Assembly (NCBI RefSeq): GCF_014257025.1
Contig: NZ_JACMSF010000006.1
Location: 186,001-250,000, forward strand
Direction of reading: 5' to 3'
From: Streptomyces cupreus
Lineage (GTDB): Bacteria > Actinomycetota > Actinomycetes > Streptomycetales > Streptomycetaceae
DNA length: 64,000 nucleotides
Below, one piece after another: positions 34,449 through 43,127 of this stretch. Each line of letters starts with the position of its first letter. Within the stretch, counting starts at the first letter, position 1. Position numbers and translations under genes: made by a program. The notes under the pieces were generated by a model. It was given only the letters and a program-made list of their open reading frames with translations, was not told the origin of the DNA and searched no databases.

Positions 34449-36902
34449 TTACGCGACGTCGAAGATCCGCTTAGCCAGGTCGTCGATCGCCTCGTGCATC
34501 TGCGGCGCCCCGCCGAACCGCGCGGCCAGCTGCCGGACCGTACCCAGCTGCCGGAAGGGTGGTACGCGCAGCGCGCCGGCCTCCAGCTCGGTGGCGCCCT
34601 TCTCGGTGAAGCGGTCCAACAGCACATCCAGCACCTCACGCGCCTCAGGTGCGAAGCTCTTGAGGAACTGATCGTGCTCACGGCGTACCCGGTGGGCGCG
34701 CTCGGAGCGGCTGATCAGGGGTAGCTCCCAGGCCGCGTTAATCAGCAGATCGATAGGGTCGGCTTCGGGATGGTCGAGCTTGCGTAGCAGGTCCTCCTCC
34801 GTGATGCCGATCTCGTCGCTGTGCAGACGCTCACGCAGGATGTTGCGACTCTTGGCGGTGGCCCACTGCGTCCTCAGATCCGTAGGCGACAGCTTCAGCT
34901 CCAGCACTCGGTCATGCACGTATTCCCGGTACTGGACCATGCGCATGGACTGGCCGTCAGGGTGCAACTGGTAGTGCATGTCATTCCAGACGAAGACCTC
35001 CACGCCGTTGACGTAGATGCGCCGGGTGCCGCGACTCTGGATCTCATCGACGCGATCCTCGTCCGTGATCACCGTCCCCTCGTCATCCGCGGGCAGTGTG
35101 CCTCCCTCCCCCGACTGGAAGTCCCCTTCGGGTTCTGCGACCTCTTCGGCGGGGCCGTCCGGGCTCTCCAGCTCTTCGCGCTCGATCAGCTCTCCCTGCT
35201 GGTCTGTCCGGTCATTGATGACTCTCAGCGGCGGGCCGTCGAACTCGGGATCGTTGAACAGAACAGTCGCATCAACGAAGTCGATGATGTCGAAGGACCC
35301 CTTGTCGATGTCCAGGCACAGCCGGGTGCCTCGCCCAATGATCTGCTTGAACTGCGGCATGGAGTTGATCCGGCGCACGATCACGATGTTGCGGGCCGAA
35401 GGGATGTCCACGCCGGTCGTCAGCATCTGGCTGGTCACGGCGATCACGGGCTCGTCGGTGTCGTCCCGCCGGAACCGGTCCAGGAGCTCCCTTCCCGGCT
35501 TGCCGTCGTCGTCGGTGATCCGGCAGACGTAGTCCGGGTAGTGCGCGACGAGGTCGAGGTTCGCCTGGTTGAGTGCGGCGACCATGCGGTGTGCGTGATC
35601 GTTGTTCTCACAGAAGACGATCGTCTTCGCCATCCGGTCCGTATCGGCCAGGTAATTCGTGAGGTACCGGGCTACTTCCTCGGTGCGCTCCTCAATGGCC
35701 AGGACCTTCTCGTAGTGGCGCTGGGTATAGACCTGGTCCGGGATGGGGTTGCCGGAAGTATCGAGCTGCCCAGGTTCGGGCTTGAAGCCCGTCATGTCGA
35801 CATTCAAATGGACCCGTCGCAGACGGTACGGGGCCAGGAAGCCGTCCTCGATTCCGTCCTTCAGGGCATACTCGTAGACCGGCTCACCGAAGTACCCGTA
35901 GGTGTGCCGCTCCGAGTCCGCGATCGGCGTCGCGGTCAGACCGAGTTGTACGGCCTGGGAGAAGTGGTTGAGGATGCCTCGCCATTTACCCTCTTCGGCC
36001 GAGCTGCCGCGGTGGCATTCGTCCACGATGATCAGGTGGAAGTAGTCCGGAGGGTACTGGCTGAAGAGCGCGGCCTCGTCCCCTCTGCTGCTGTCGAGCG
36101 ACTGGTACAGCGCGAAGAAGATCTGCCGGGCGCGCTGCACCCCTCCGCTGATCTTGTGGACAACGTCTCCGAAGACTGGCTCGAAGTAGTCATCCTTCGG
36201 CTGGTCAACCAGGATGTTGCGATCAGCCAGGTAGAGCACGCGAGGCTTCTCGCCTCCGTTCCACCCGCTCTCGCGCAGTTTTGAGACCAGTTGGAACGCA
36301 ACCATGGTCTTGCCGGTGCCAGTGGCCAGCGTGAGCAGGATCCGCTTCTGGCCACGGGCTATCGCCAAGAGTGCTTCGTTGACCGCTCGACGCTGGTAGT
36401 ACCTGGGGCGTTTGGGGGTGAGATCGTTGTTGCGCAGGCGATGGTCGAACGGGGCGAGGATGAGCTCGCGCTCCAGATCGGTCGTGATCTTCTTCTCGCC
36501 GCAGTACCGCTGCCAAAGTTCCTCCGGGGACGGAAACGACGACACCCGGTGCCGGTTGCCGCCGATCTCGATCTCCCAGATCTCGATGCCGTTCGTGGCG
36601 TAGGCCACAGGCAGGCCCAGTCTGCGGGCGTACCGCTTGGCCTGCTCGATGCCGGCTGCGACATCCACACTCGTCCGCTTGGCCTCGACCACCGCGAGGG
36701 GCACGTCGTCGCGGTACTCCAGGACGTAGTCCGCTATCAGCGCCCGCTCACGCCGATGCCGCCGCGGCGACACCACGAGCTTGCCGTCGTTGATCGAGTA
36801 CTGCTCGCGGATCTGATCTTTGCTCCAGCCCGCCGCGGACAGCGCCGGCAGCACGAAGGCCCGGCACGTCTCCTGCTCAGTCAGTCCCCCTGCGCTCGCC
36901 AT
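34449..36902 (-). CDS. hsdR: Type I restriction endonuclease subunit R (EcoEI-like)
   Basis: About 817 residues, matching the EcoEI-type R subunit in length. The N-terminal PD-(D/E)xK nuclease is visible in ALIADYVLEYRDDVPLAVVE AKRTS. The helicase/translocase motor has Walker A LATGTGKT and the DEAD-box motif VDECHRG, then motif VI in QIIGRGTRLC; the C-terminal domain has no clear relatives apart from other HsdR proteins. It cuts DNA lacking the modification after ATP-driven translocation. The start is taken at ATG 36902 (MASAGGLTEQE); an ATG five codons upstream is also possible and neither has a good ribosome-binding site. The operon continues with abiEi. Confidence 0.92.
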   Translation of the reverse strand: MASAGGLTEQETCRAFVLPALSAAGWSKDQIREQYSINDGKLVVSPRRHRRERALIADYVLEYRDDVPLAVVEAKRTSVDVAAGIEQAKRYARRLGLPVAYATNGIEIWEIEIGGNRHRVSSFPSPEELWQRYCGEKKITTDLERELILAPFDHRLRNNDLTPKRPRYYQRRAVNEALLAIARGQKRILLTLATGTGKTMVAFQLVSKLRESGWNGGEKPRVLYLADRNILVDQPKDDYFEPVFGDVVHKISGGVQRARQIFFALYQSLDSSRGDEAALFSQYPPDYFHLIIVDECHRGSSAEEGKWRGILNHFSQAVQLGLTATPIADSERHTYGYFGEPVYEYALKDGIEDGFLAPYRLRRVHLNVDMTGFKPEPGQLDTSGNPIPDQVYTQRHYEKVLAIEERTEEVARYLTNYLADTDRMAKTIVFCENNDHAHRMVAALNQANLDLVAHYPDYVCRITDDDGKPGRELLDRFRRDDTDEPVIAVTSQMLTTGVDIPSARNIVIVRRINSMPQFKQIIGRGTRLCLDIDKGSFDIIDFVDATVLFNDPEFDGPPLRVINDRTDQQGELIEREELESPDGPAEEVAEPEGDFQSGEGGTLPADDEGTVITDEDRVDEIQSRGTRRIYVNGVEVFVWNDMHYQLHPDGQSMRMVQYREYVHDRVLELKLSPTDLRTQWATAKSRNILRERLHSDEIGITEEDLLRKLDHPEADPIDLLINAAWELPLISRSERAHRVRREHDQFLKSFAPEAREVLDVLLDRFTEKGATELEAGALRVPPFRQLGTVRQLAARFGGAPQMHEAIDDLAKRIFDVA

Positions 36903-37323
36903 ACAAGATTCGTACATCAGGAGGAGGGGTCGAGGGGCGAGAATCCGTCACCCGAGTGAGGAATCTGGGCTCCGGCGATCCGAGAGGGCCACCGTCCGGG
37001 TCCTTGTGTCCACTACATGTCCACACCTCGCGAAGCGAGCTTCCGTTTCCGCCCGCCAAGCGTCGGTTAGCCCCAGCAGCGAAGCGGTTCCTGCACTCGC
37101 CCCCAAGCGGTCGAACCTACTAGTCAACGAATTCCGCTCCGTTGAGGCCAAGTCAGTCTCCACACGCGACGTTCCCGGCTCCCCCTCGGGGCAGTCGGTG
37201 AGGACATACCTGCGGGCCGCCGCGTAGCTTGGAGCCGGTCGCAGCGGACTTCGATACCAGCGGAGAGCGGCAGGATGCGGGCGCCTTGATGAGCGGTCGA
37301 TCCCGCACCCTGCCACCCCGAAC
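36903..37323. other. Gene-free region upstream of hsdR
   Basis: About 420 bp. It must hold the restriction operon promoter. It contains TGTCCACTACATGTCCAC near 37007, a variant of the paired GTCCACTG motif found at the island ends and in the module repeats. I see no convincing gene. Confidence 0.45.
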
Positions 37324-38346
37324 TCATGCCGCAGCCTGGCCCTCCGGCCACACCGGCACACCAGGTACCCGCCCGGCATAGCGGACCTCAGTTCCGTCCT
37401 GAGCGATCAGCTTCGGCTCCCTCTCATGGAGTTCCGCGAGCAGAGAGGTGACCCGTTCCTCCAGGCGCGGTCCGGTGGTGTCCCTGGGCACGGTCACCCA
37501 GACCGGGCCGCCCTGCCGGGTGTCGCCGACCGCGTGCCCGTAGAACCCCTTCAGAGCCCACTCGCACTCGACGACCCGCACACCGCAGTAGTCGATCAGC
37601 TCCTGCAGCGAGGCGACCGCCTCCGGCTGTACGTACTCACGCCCCGCCGCGATGAACTCGTTGAGTTTGGTACGCAGTTCGTCCGCCTCCTCGAAGGTGA
37701 GCGCGACGTACTTCGAGCTTTCGAGGCCGCCGACGGTGAGGTCGATCTGCGGCTGCCGAGCATGCCCCATGTGCACCATGCCGAGTTCGAGGATCTCGGG
37801 ATCCGGGCCGTCCTTGGTCCGCGTCACGGGCTGGAGCGCCAGCTCCATCTCGTGCACGTGGGCAGCGTGGAAGTGGTCGACCAGCAGCCCCGGGGTGTGT
37901 TCATTCTCGTCCCGGTACTGACACCAGGGCGGGCAGGGAGTGACGAGTTCGAGCGGGTGCGTGGCCGACGGGTAGTGATCGACGGCCTCGGTGACACCGC
38001 CCCGGATGACGACGTCGTAGCGGTGCCGCAGACCGCGCAGGCTCAGCGCGAAGTGCTCCAGGCCATCGATGAACGAGCCCAGGACGGTGCTGTCGAGTTC
38101 GGCGGTGCCGTCGACGGCCGAGAGCCACAGCCGGGCCGGTTCACCACGCGCTTCCTCGTCGTGACCGAGTCCGATCTGCACGGACAGCAGCGGTACTTCG
38201 ATCCCTGGGCTTGCTCCTTCCGGAGCCGCGAGCCGGACGGGGGCGCTGACGTGGCTGCCGGTCGCTTCGGCATGCGGGTCTTGCGCGCACCATGCGGGAC
38301 AGTCGCGCTCGGGAGCCGAGAGGGTCAGGACTGTTGCGCTGGACAT
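37324..38346 (-). CDS. DUF6907 domain protein with two Cys-rich repeats
   Basis: 340 residues from ATG 38346. Two related segments start with CPxWC motifs: DCPAWCAQDPHAEATGSHVS and, about 130 residues later, CPPWCQYRDENEHT followed by HFHAAHVHEM. The Cys and His residues suggest that each repeat binds a metal ion. Proteins with this domain are frequent on integrated elements of Streptomyces, but their function is unknown. The C-terminal third (EPKLIAQDGTEVRYAGRVPG) does not belong to the repeats. Confidence 0.75.
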   Translation of the reverse strand: MSSATVLTLSAPERDCPAWCAQDPHAEATGSHVSAPVRLAAPEGASPGIEVPLLSVQIGLGHDEEARGEPARLWLSAVDGTAELDSTVLGSFIDGLEHFALSLRGLRHRYDVVIRGGVTEAVDHYPSATHPLELVTPCPPWCQYRDENEHTPGLLVDHFHAAHVHEMELALQPVTRTKDGPDPEILELGMVHMGHARQPQIDLTVGGLESSKYVALTFEEADELRTKLNEFIAAGREYVQPEAVASLQELIDYCGVRVVECEWALKGFYGHAVGDTRQGGPVWVTVPRDTTGPRLEERVTSLLAELHEREPKLIAQDGTEVRYAGRVPGVPVWPEGQAAA

Positions 38347-39015
38347 GATGTCTCCTCGGGATAGGAGTGGCTTCTTGTCCAGCAGTCTTGCCCTGCTCGC
38401 AGAACATGCGGATCTATACTCGCGTTCCGGGCATGGAGCCCGTTGACCGGGAGCAGGCTGGAGCCCGCCGACCTCCTGCCCGCGACTGGCCGACAGGCCT
38501 GAAGCCGGCCCAGAGCTTTCGCGCGCATCGGCTGGACGCCATCGAAGAGGGCGGCGTGCTCACCTGCCGTGGCGGCTCACCCCGGCCAAGCGGGAGCCGA
38601 CAGCGCCCTACGACCGGGGCGGCGTCTTGGATCAGCGTCCAGTCAATGGGCGGGCGCAGAAAGCGCCAACACCCACGGCGGGTGAGTCGAGCAGCCGTTG
38701 GAGAGGCATCCGGCAGACAGGGCTGGAGAGGGACGCCGGCCAGGCCGCGCGACTTCCTGCGCCCCGTCTGCATTTCCTCGCGTCCACTGAGCGTCCACTG
38801 GATCTTGCTCTTCGGCTCCGCTGCGTAACCTCCAGCCGACGAGCATGTTCTGCATTTCTGCAGGTCAGATCCTTGACAAGGGCGCCCGACGCCCGCCATG
38901 AGACCTCAGACAGTCCTTGTGAGCAGCGGATTCTCTCCGTTGGGACCGAGTAGGCGGCTCAGAGGCACTGAAAAGACGTTTCCGCAGGTCAGAACGTTTC
39001 TTTGACCTGCGCTTG
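38347..39015. other. Right island end: arm-type sites, no gene
   Basis: About 670 bp without a supportable gene. It contains paired GTCCACTG-like motifs near 38779, GCAGGTCA at 38860 and 38984, its inverted copy TGACCTGC at 39003, and the 18-bp repeat shared with 20432-20449. This looks like the integrase-binding arm of an attachment site. Confidence 0.5.
38974..38991. repeat. Attachment-arm repeat, right copy
   Basis: AGACGTTTCCGCAGGTCA, identical to 20432-20449. It ends 24 bp before the right att copy. Confidence 0.6.
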
Positions 39016-39061
39016 GTGGGGCGGGTGGGACTCGAACCCACGGCCGACGGATTATGAGTCC
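39016..39061. repeat. attR: Right attachment site inside the intact tRNA gene
   Basis: 46 bp identical to 20462-20507; from position 39017 it forms the 3' half of the tRNA(CAT) gene. Confidence 0.9.
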
Positions 39062-39090
39062 GCTGCTCTAACCGGCTGAGCTACCGCCCC
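39017..39090 (-). tRNA. tRNA with CAT anticodon (elongator Met or Ile2)
   Basis: 74 bases. Acceptor stem GGGGCGG pairs with CCGCCCC; D loop with AGCTCAGCCGGTTAGAGC; anticodon loop CTCATAA; T arm CCGTGGGTTCGAGTCCCACC-like. Anticodon CAT can mean elongator methionine or an isoleucine tRNA whose C34 is modified. The 3' half is the att site of the island. Confidence 0.9.
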
Positions 39091-39235
39091 ATAGCGGCGT
39101 GTCGCGCACATTTGTACGCGCCGTCTGCCGCAGCATAGCCGCTCATACGATCTCCTGCTTCGGATGGTCGACTACGCATGCCCAGAAGGACTTCAGCACG
39201 CCCCGCGCGGTTCCCGGGCACTTGGATCAAGACAT

Positions 39236-39260
39236 GAAAAAGGACCCCGGCGGGGTCCTC
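39236..39260 (-). terminator. Intrinsic terminator of the tRNA-Asn transcript
   Basis: AGGACCCC / GGGGTCCT stem with a GGC loop, followed on the minus strand by five U residues. It lies 10 bp past the 3' end of the tRNA-Asn gene. Confidence 0.8.
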
Positions 39261-39270
39261 GTTCAACCTG

Positions 39271-39343
39271 CTCCCCCGACTGGACTCGAACCAGTAACCT
39301 GCCGGTTAACAGCCGGCTGCTCTGCCAATTGAGCTACGGAGGA
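39271..39343 (-). tRNA. tRNA-Asn (GTT anticodon)
   Basis: 73 bases. Acceptor TCCTCCG pairs with CGGGGGA; D region AGCTCAATTGGCAGAGC; anticodon loop CTGTTAA giving GTT; T arm with GGTTCGAGTCC. A terminator follows. Confidence 0.9.
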
Positions 39344-39486
39344 ATGCCTCGTTGCATCGAACGTACCTACCTGGGTATTCGCCAGGGGGCGGACGCTCGC
39401 TGCGACACATACATTAGCGCAAGCAGGGGGGTGCTCCGCCAATCGGTTCCCCCGGCACCGACCTACACGAGGGAAGGGTGGCTGCC

Positions 39487-39792
39487 ATGCGCTACAAGCT
39501 CACGTTCGTCGTCGGGCTGGCTCTGGGTTACGTACTCGGCACGCGCGCCGGACGCGAACGCTACGAACAGCTGAAGAAGTCAGCGCGTCAGGTGGCGCAG
39601 AACCCGGCGGTCCGCAACACCGCGGAGACGGCGGCCCAGCAGGGCCGCGTATACGCGGGCAAGGCCTACCACGCGGTCAGCGACAAGGTCGGCGACCGCG
39701 TCCCGGAGTCCGTCGCCCAGCGGGTCCGCCACCTCCGCGACCGCCACCCCAACGGCGAGGTGGAGGACGACTGGGGCACCAGCAATACATGA
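39487..39792 (+). CDS. YtxH-like small membrane-anchored protein
   Basis: 101 residues from ATG 39487 (MRYKLTFVVGLALGYVLGTR), with GAAGGGTG upstream. One N-terminal membrane helix with a glycine zipper (GLALGYVLGTRAG) is followed by a charged coiled region and a hydrophilic tail ending WGTSNT. YtxH-type proteins are small, often stress-related, with no defined biochemical role. A GTG three codons upstream is an alternative start. Nothing indicates cotranscription with the kinase gene 57 bp downstream. Confidence 0.75.
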   Translation: MRYKLTFVVGLALGYVLGTRAGRERYEQLKKSARQVAQNPAVRNTAETAAQQGRVYAGKAYHAVSDKVGDRVPESVAQRVRHLRDRHPNGEVEDDWGTSNT

Positions 39793-39849
39793 ACGCCGGG
39801 TGGGACGGCCCGTAGGGGCCCATGACGCGTGGCCCATAGAATTTTCGCC

Positions 39850-41289
39850 ATGGGGATAGTCGCCGGGTTGGACAGCTCGCCCGAGTTCACTCGTATCGTC
39901 GTCTGCGACGCGGACACCGGAGCCGTGCTCCGGCAGGGGTATGCGCCGCACCCGGTCGAAGGCCGGCCCTCCGACGTCGATCCGCAGGCCTGGCTGCTCT
40001 CCCTCGGCGAGGCCGCCGGCGGTGGGCTCCTCGAAGGTGTCCAGGCCATCGGCGTCTCCTCGCAGCAGAACGCCGTCGTGCCCCTCGACTCCCAGGGCAA
40101 CACCACCCGCCCCGCGATGGTCGGCGGTGACAAGCGGGCCCAGGTCGCCGCGGCCGATCTCATCGACGCGCTCGGCGGGCGGGAGGCGTGGGCGCAGGCC
40201 GTCGGATGCGTGCCGCAGGCCCCGCAGCCGGTGACCAAGCTCCGCTGGCTCAGCAAGAACGAACCCGACGCCGCCGCCCGCACCGCCGTCCTCATGCAGG
40301 CCCACGACTGGCTGGTGTGGCAGCTGCTCGGGCGCCCGGTGCGCAGGACCACCGACCGCGGCGGCGCCTCCGGCACCGGCTACTGGTCCGCCGCCACCGG
40401 CAGCTACCGCACCGATCTCGTCGAGCTGGCGCTCGGTCACCAGGCCATGCTGCCGGAGGTGATCGGCCCCGCCGACGCGGCCGGTACGACGCCGGAGGGG
40501 CTGCTGATCTCCGCCGGGACCGGCGAGACGATGGCCGCCGCCTTCGGGCTCGGCATCGGGCTCGGGGACGCCGTCGTGTCGCTCGGCGCCTCCGGGTCCG
40601 TGATGGCCGTCCACCCCGAGGCCCTGCACGACCCGAGCGGGATGATCACCGCGCTGGCCGACGCGACCGGCATGCACCTCCCGGTCGTCACCACCCTGAA
40701 CGCCGTACGGACCCTGCGCGGCACCGCCGAGCTGCTCGGAGCGCCCGATCTGGAGAGCCTGTCCGAGCTGGCGATGAAGTCGACGCCGGGGGCACACGGC
40801 CTGGTGCTGCTGCCCTATCTGGAGGGCGAGCGGACGCCGAACCTGCCGCACACCGCCGGGACCCTGGCCGGGCTCAGGCGGGAGGCGATGCGTCCGGAGC
40901 ATCTGGCGCGGGCCGCGTTCGAGGGCATGCTGTGCGGACTCGCGGACGCCCTCGACGTACTGCGCGGCCGGGGGGTCGAGGTGCGGCGGGTCTTCCTGCT
41001 GGGCGCGGCCGCCGAGCTGCCCGCCGTGCAGGCCTCGGCGCCCTCGCTGTTCGGCGCTCAGGTCGTCGTACCGCAGCCCGCGGACTACACGGCGATCGGT
41101 GCCGCCCGGCAGGCCGCCTGGGCGCTCGGGGCCTCGCAGGGCGCGCTCGACGCGCGGACCCCGCCGGCCTGGCGGGGCGCGGCGGCGCAGGTGTTGGAGC
41201 CCGGCGAGGAGCTGGCGGTGGGGCAGGCGGTGCGACAGCAGTTCGTGTCGGTGCGGGAGCAGACCCATCCGGGCGCGTTTCGCTCGTAG
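39850..41289 (+). CDS. FGGY family carbohydrate kinase, xylulokinase-like
   Basis: 479 residues from ATG 39850 (MGIVAGLDSSPEFTRIVVCD), where the first strand is an actin-fold phosphate-binding loop. Other landmarks: GVSSQQNAVVPLDSQGN, RTTDRGGASGTGYW in the substrate region, VVSLGASGSVMAV and YLEGERTPNLPHT. Such kinases phosphorylate xylulose or another pentose using ATP. The sequence fits xylulokinase best, but family members differ in substrate and no sugar genes lie next to it. Confidence 0.87.
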   Translation: MGIVAGLDSSPEFTRIVVCDADTGAVLRQGYAPHPVEGRPSDVDPQAWLLSLGEAAGGGLLEGVQAIGVSSQQNAVVPLDSQGNTTRPAMVGGDKRAQVAAADLIDALGGREAWAQAVGCVPQAPQPVTKLRWLSKNEPDAAARTAVLMQAHDWLVWQLLGRPVRRTTDRGGASGTGYWSAATGSYRTDLVELALGHQAMLPEVIGPADAAGTTPEGLLISAGTGETMAAAFGLGIGLGDAVVSLGASGSVMAVHPEALHDPSGMITALADATGMHLPVVTTLNAVRTLRGTAELLGAPDLESLSELAMKSTPGAHGLVLLPYLEGERTPNLPHTAGTLAGLRREAMRPEHLARAAFEGMLCGLADALDVLRGRGVEVRRVFLLGAAAELPAVQASAPSLFGAQVVVPQPADYTAIGAARQAAWALGASQGALDARTPPAWRGAAAQVLEPGEELAVGQAVRQQFVSVREQTHPGAFRS

Positions 41290-41393
41290 CACACCCTTGT
41301 TGGGTTAATCAGTTGAGGTAACACCACTGGAGTGTTCGACGATAGGGGCCAAGGGCAACCAACCGCCCCGCCGCCGACTCCGAGAGACACAGC

Positions 41394-43127
41394 GTGCTCA
41401 TACGACTCCTGCGGACCTATCTCAGGCCCTATCGAAAACCCATCGCCCTGCTGGTGCTGCTCCAGTTCCTGCAGACCTGCGCCACGCTCTATCTGCCCAC
41501 CCTGAACGCGGACATCATCGACAACGGTGTCGTCAACGGCGACACGGGCTACATCCTCAGCTACGGCGCCCTGATGATCGGCATCTCACTGGCACAGGTC
41601 GTGTGCAACATCGGGGCCGTGTACTACGGCGCCCGGACCGCCTCGGCGCTCGGCCGGGACGTGCGCGGCGCCGTCTTCGACCGGGTGCAGTCGTTCTCCG
41701 CGCGTGAGGTGGGCCACTTCGGCGCGCCCTCGCTGATCACCCGTACCACCAATGACGTGCAGCAGGTCCAGATGCTGGCCCTGATGACGTTCACCCTCAT
41801 GGTGTCGGCGCCGATCATGTGCGTCGGCGGAATCGTGCTGGCCCTCGGCCTGGATGTGCCGCTGTCGGCGGTGCTGGTCGCCGTGGTGCCGGTGCTGGGC
41901 ATCTGCGTGACCTTGATCGTACGGCGGCTGCGGCCGCTGTTCCGGGCCATGCAGGAGCGTCTGGACACGGTGAACCGGGTGCTGCGCGAGCAGATCACCG
42001 GCAACCGTGTGATCCGGGCCTTCGTCCGCGACGAGTACGAGCAGCACCGCTTCCGCAAGGCGAACACCGAGCTCACCGACATGTCGCTGGGCACCGGAAA
42101 CCTGCTCGCGCTGATGTTCCCGATCGTGATGACGGTGGTGAACCTGTCGTCGATCGCGGTGGTGTGGTTCGGCGCGCACCGGATCGACAGCGGGGGCATG
42201 CAGATCGGTGATCTGACGGCCTTCCTCGCCTATCTGATGCAGATCGTGATGTCCGTGATGATGGCCACCTTCATGTTCATGATGGTGCCGCGCGCGGAGG
42301 TGTGCGCCGAGCGGATCCAGGAGGTCCTGGACACGGAGTCCAGCGTGGTGCCGCCGGTGGCGCCGGTCACGGAGCTGCGCCGGCACGGCCATCTGGAGGT
42401 CCGGGGCGCGGGCTTCCGCTACCCGGGTGCCGAGGAGCCGGTGCTCAAGGGCATCGACCTGGTGGCGCTGCCCGGTGAGACCACCGCCGTGATCGGCTCG
42501 ACCGGAAGCGGCAAGTCCACCCTGTTGGGCCTGGTCCCCCGGCTGTTCGACGCGACCGACGGGCGGGTCCTCGTGGACGGCGAGGACGTGGCGGGCATCG
42601 ACCCGAAGATGCTGGCGAAGACGGTCGGCCTGGTGCCGCAGAAGCCGTACCTGTTCGCCGGGACCGTCGCGACGAACCTTCGCTACGGCAATCCGGACGC
42701 CACCGACGAGGAGCTGTGGCACGCGCTGGAGGTGGCGCAGGCCAAGGAGTTCGTCTCCGGCCTCGAGGGTGGGCTCGACGCGCCGATCGCGCAGGGCGGG
42801 ACGAACGTCTCCGGTGGTCAGCGGCAGCGGCTCGCGATCGCCCGGACGCTCGTGCAGCGCCCGGAGATCTATCTCTTCGACGACTCCTTCTCGGCGCTCG
42901 ACTACGCCACCGACGCGGCCCTGCGCGCCGCGCTGTCCCGGGAGACCGCCGAGGCGACCGTGGTGATCGTCGCCCAGCGGGTGGCGACCATCCGGGACGC
43001 CGACCGGATCGTCGTCCTCGACGAGGGCCGGGTCGTCGGCACCGGGCGGCACCAGGAGCTGATGGCGGACAACGAGACGTACCGGGAGATCGTGCTCTCC
43101 CAGCTGACGGAAGCGGAGGCCGCCTGA
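41394..43127 (+). CDS. ABC exporter half-transporter with a degenerate ATP site
   Basis: 577 residues from GTG 41394. Six membrane helices fill the N-terminal 320 residues; the C-terminal ATPase has Walker A (IGSTGSGKST), signature VSGGQRQRLAIAR and Walker B IYLFDDSFSALD. Asp497 replaces the catalytic Glu, the mark of the degenerate half of heterodimeric exporters such as BmrC or TM287. The gene overlaps its partner by TGATG (one shared base). Upstream the sequence ACACCACTGGAGTGT is a partial inverted repeat close to the start and may be an operator. Confidence 0.93.
   Translation: MLIRLLRTYLRPYRKPIALLVLLQFLQTCATLYLPTLNADIIDNGVVNGDTGYILSYGALMIGISLAQVVCNIGAVYYGARTASALGRDVRGAVFDRVQSFSAREVGHFGAPSLITRTTNDVQQVQMLALMTFTLMVSAPIMCVGGIVLALGLDVPLSAVLVAVVPVLGICVTLIVRRLRPLFRAMQERLDTVNRVLREQITGNRVIRAFVRDEYEQHRFRKANTELTDMSLGTGNLLALMFPIVMTVVNLSSIAVVWFGAHRIDSGGMQIGDLTAFLAYLMQIVMSVMMATFMFMMVPRAEVCAERIQEVLDTESSVVPPVAPVTELRRHGHLEVRGAGFRYPGAEEPVLKGIDLVALPGETTAVIGSTGSGKSTLLGLVPRLFDATDGRVLVDGEDVAGIDPKMLAKTVGLVPQKPYLFAGTVATNLRYGNPDATDEELWHALEVAQAKEFVSGLEGGLDAPIAQGGTNVSGGQRQRLAIARTLVQRPEIYLFDDSFSALDYATDAALRAALSRETAEATVVIVAQRVATIRDADRIVVLDEGRVVGTGRHQELMADNETYREIVLSQLTEAEAA

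Larger units (their letters stand above)
20462..39061. mobile_element. tRNA-integrated genomic island, 18.6 kb, two modules
   Basis: Bounded by the 46-bp direct repeats at 20462-20507 and 39016-39061; the right copy is part of an intact tRNA gene. The excised circle would be 18,554 bp. Cargo left to right: DJ-1/PfpI, TetR, MFS, F420-reductase-like, LysR, lipase, then DUF262 nuclease, RadC, type I restriction-modification with embedded AbiE, and a DUF6907 protein. No integrase, excisionase, replication or transfer gene is recognisable, so the island is probably immobile on its own. Parts of the defence module (hsdS, around 30.6-31.3 kb) are visibly poorer in GC than the flanks. Confidence 0.85.

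Noticed and set aside
36948..37379. 143-codon minus-strand frame upstream of hsdR
   Set aside because: Overlaps the DUF6907 gene end and has no conserved features.
38367..38953. Small frames at the right island end
   Set aside because: Mutually overlapping, no ribosome-binding sites, no protein-like composition; the region carries repeated arm-type motifs instead.
42716..43126. Upstream extension of the second ABC gene
   Set aside because: Lies inside the first ABC gene in another frame; ATG 43127 with TGATG coupling is the proper start.
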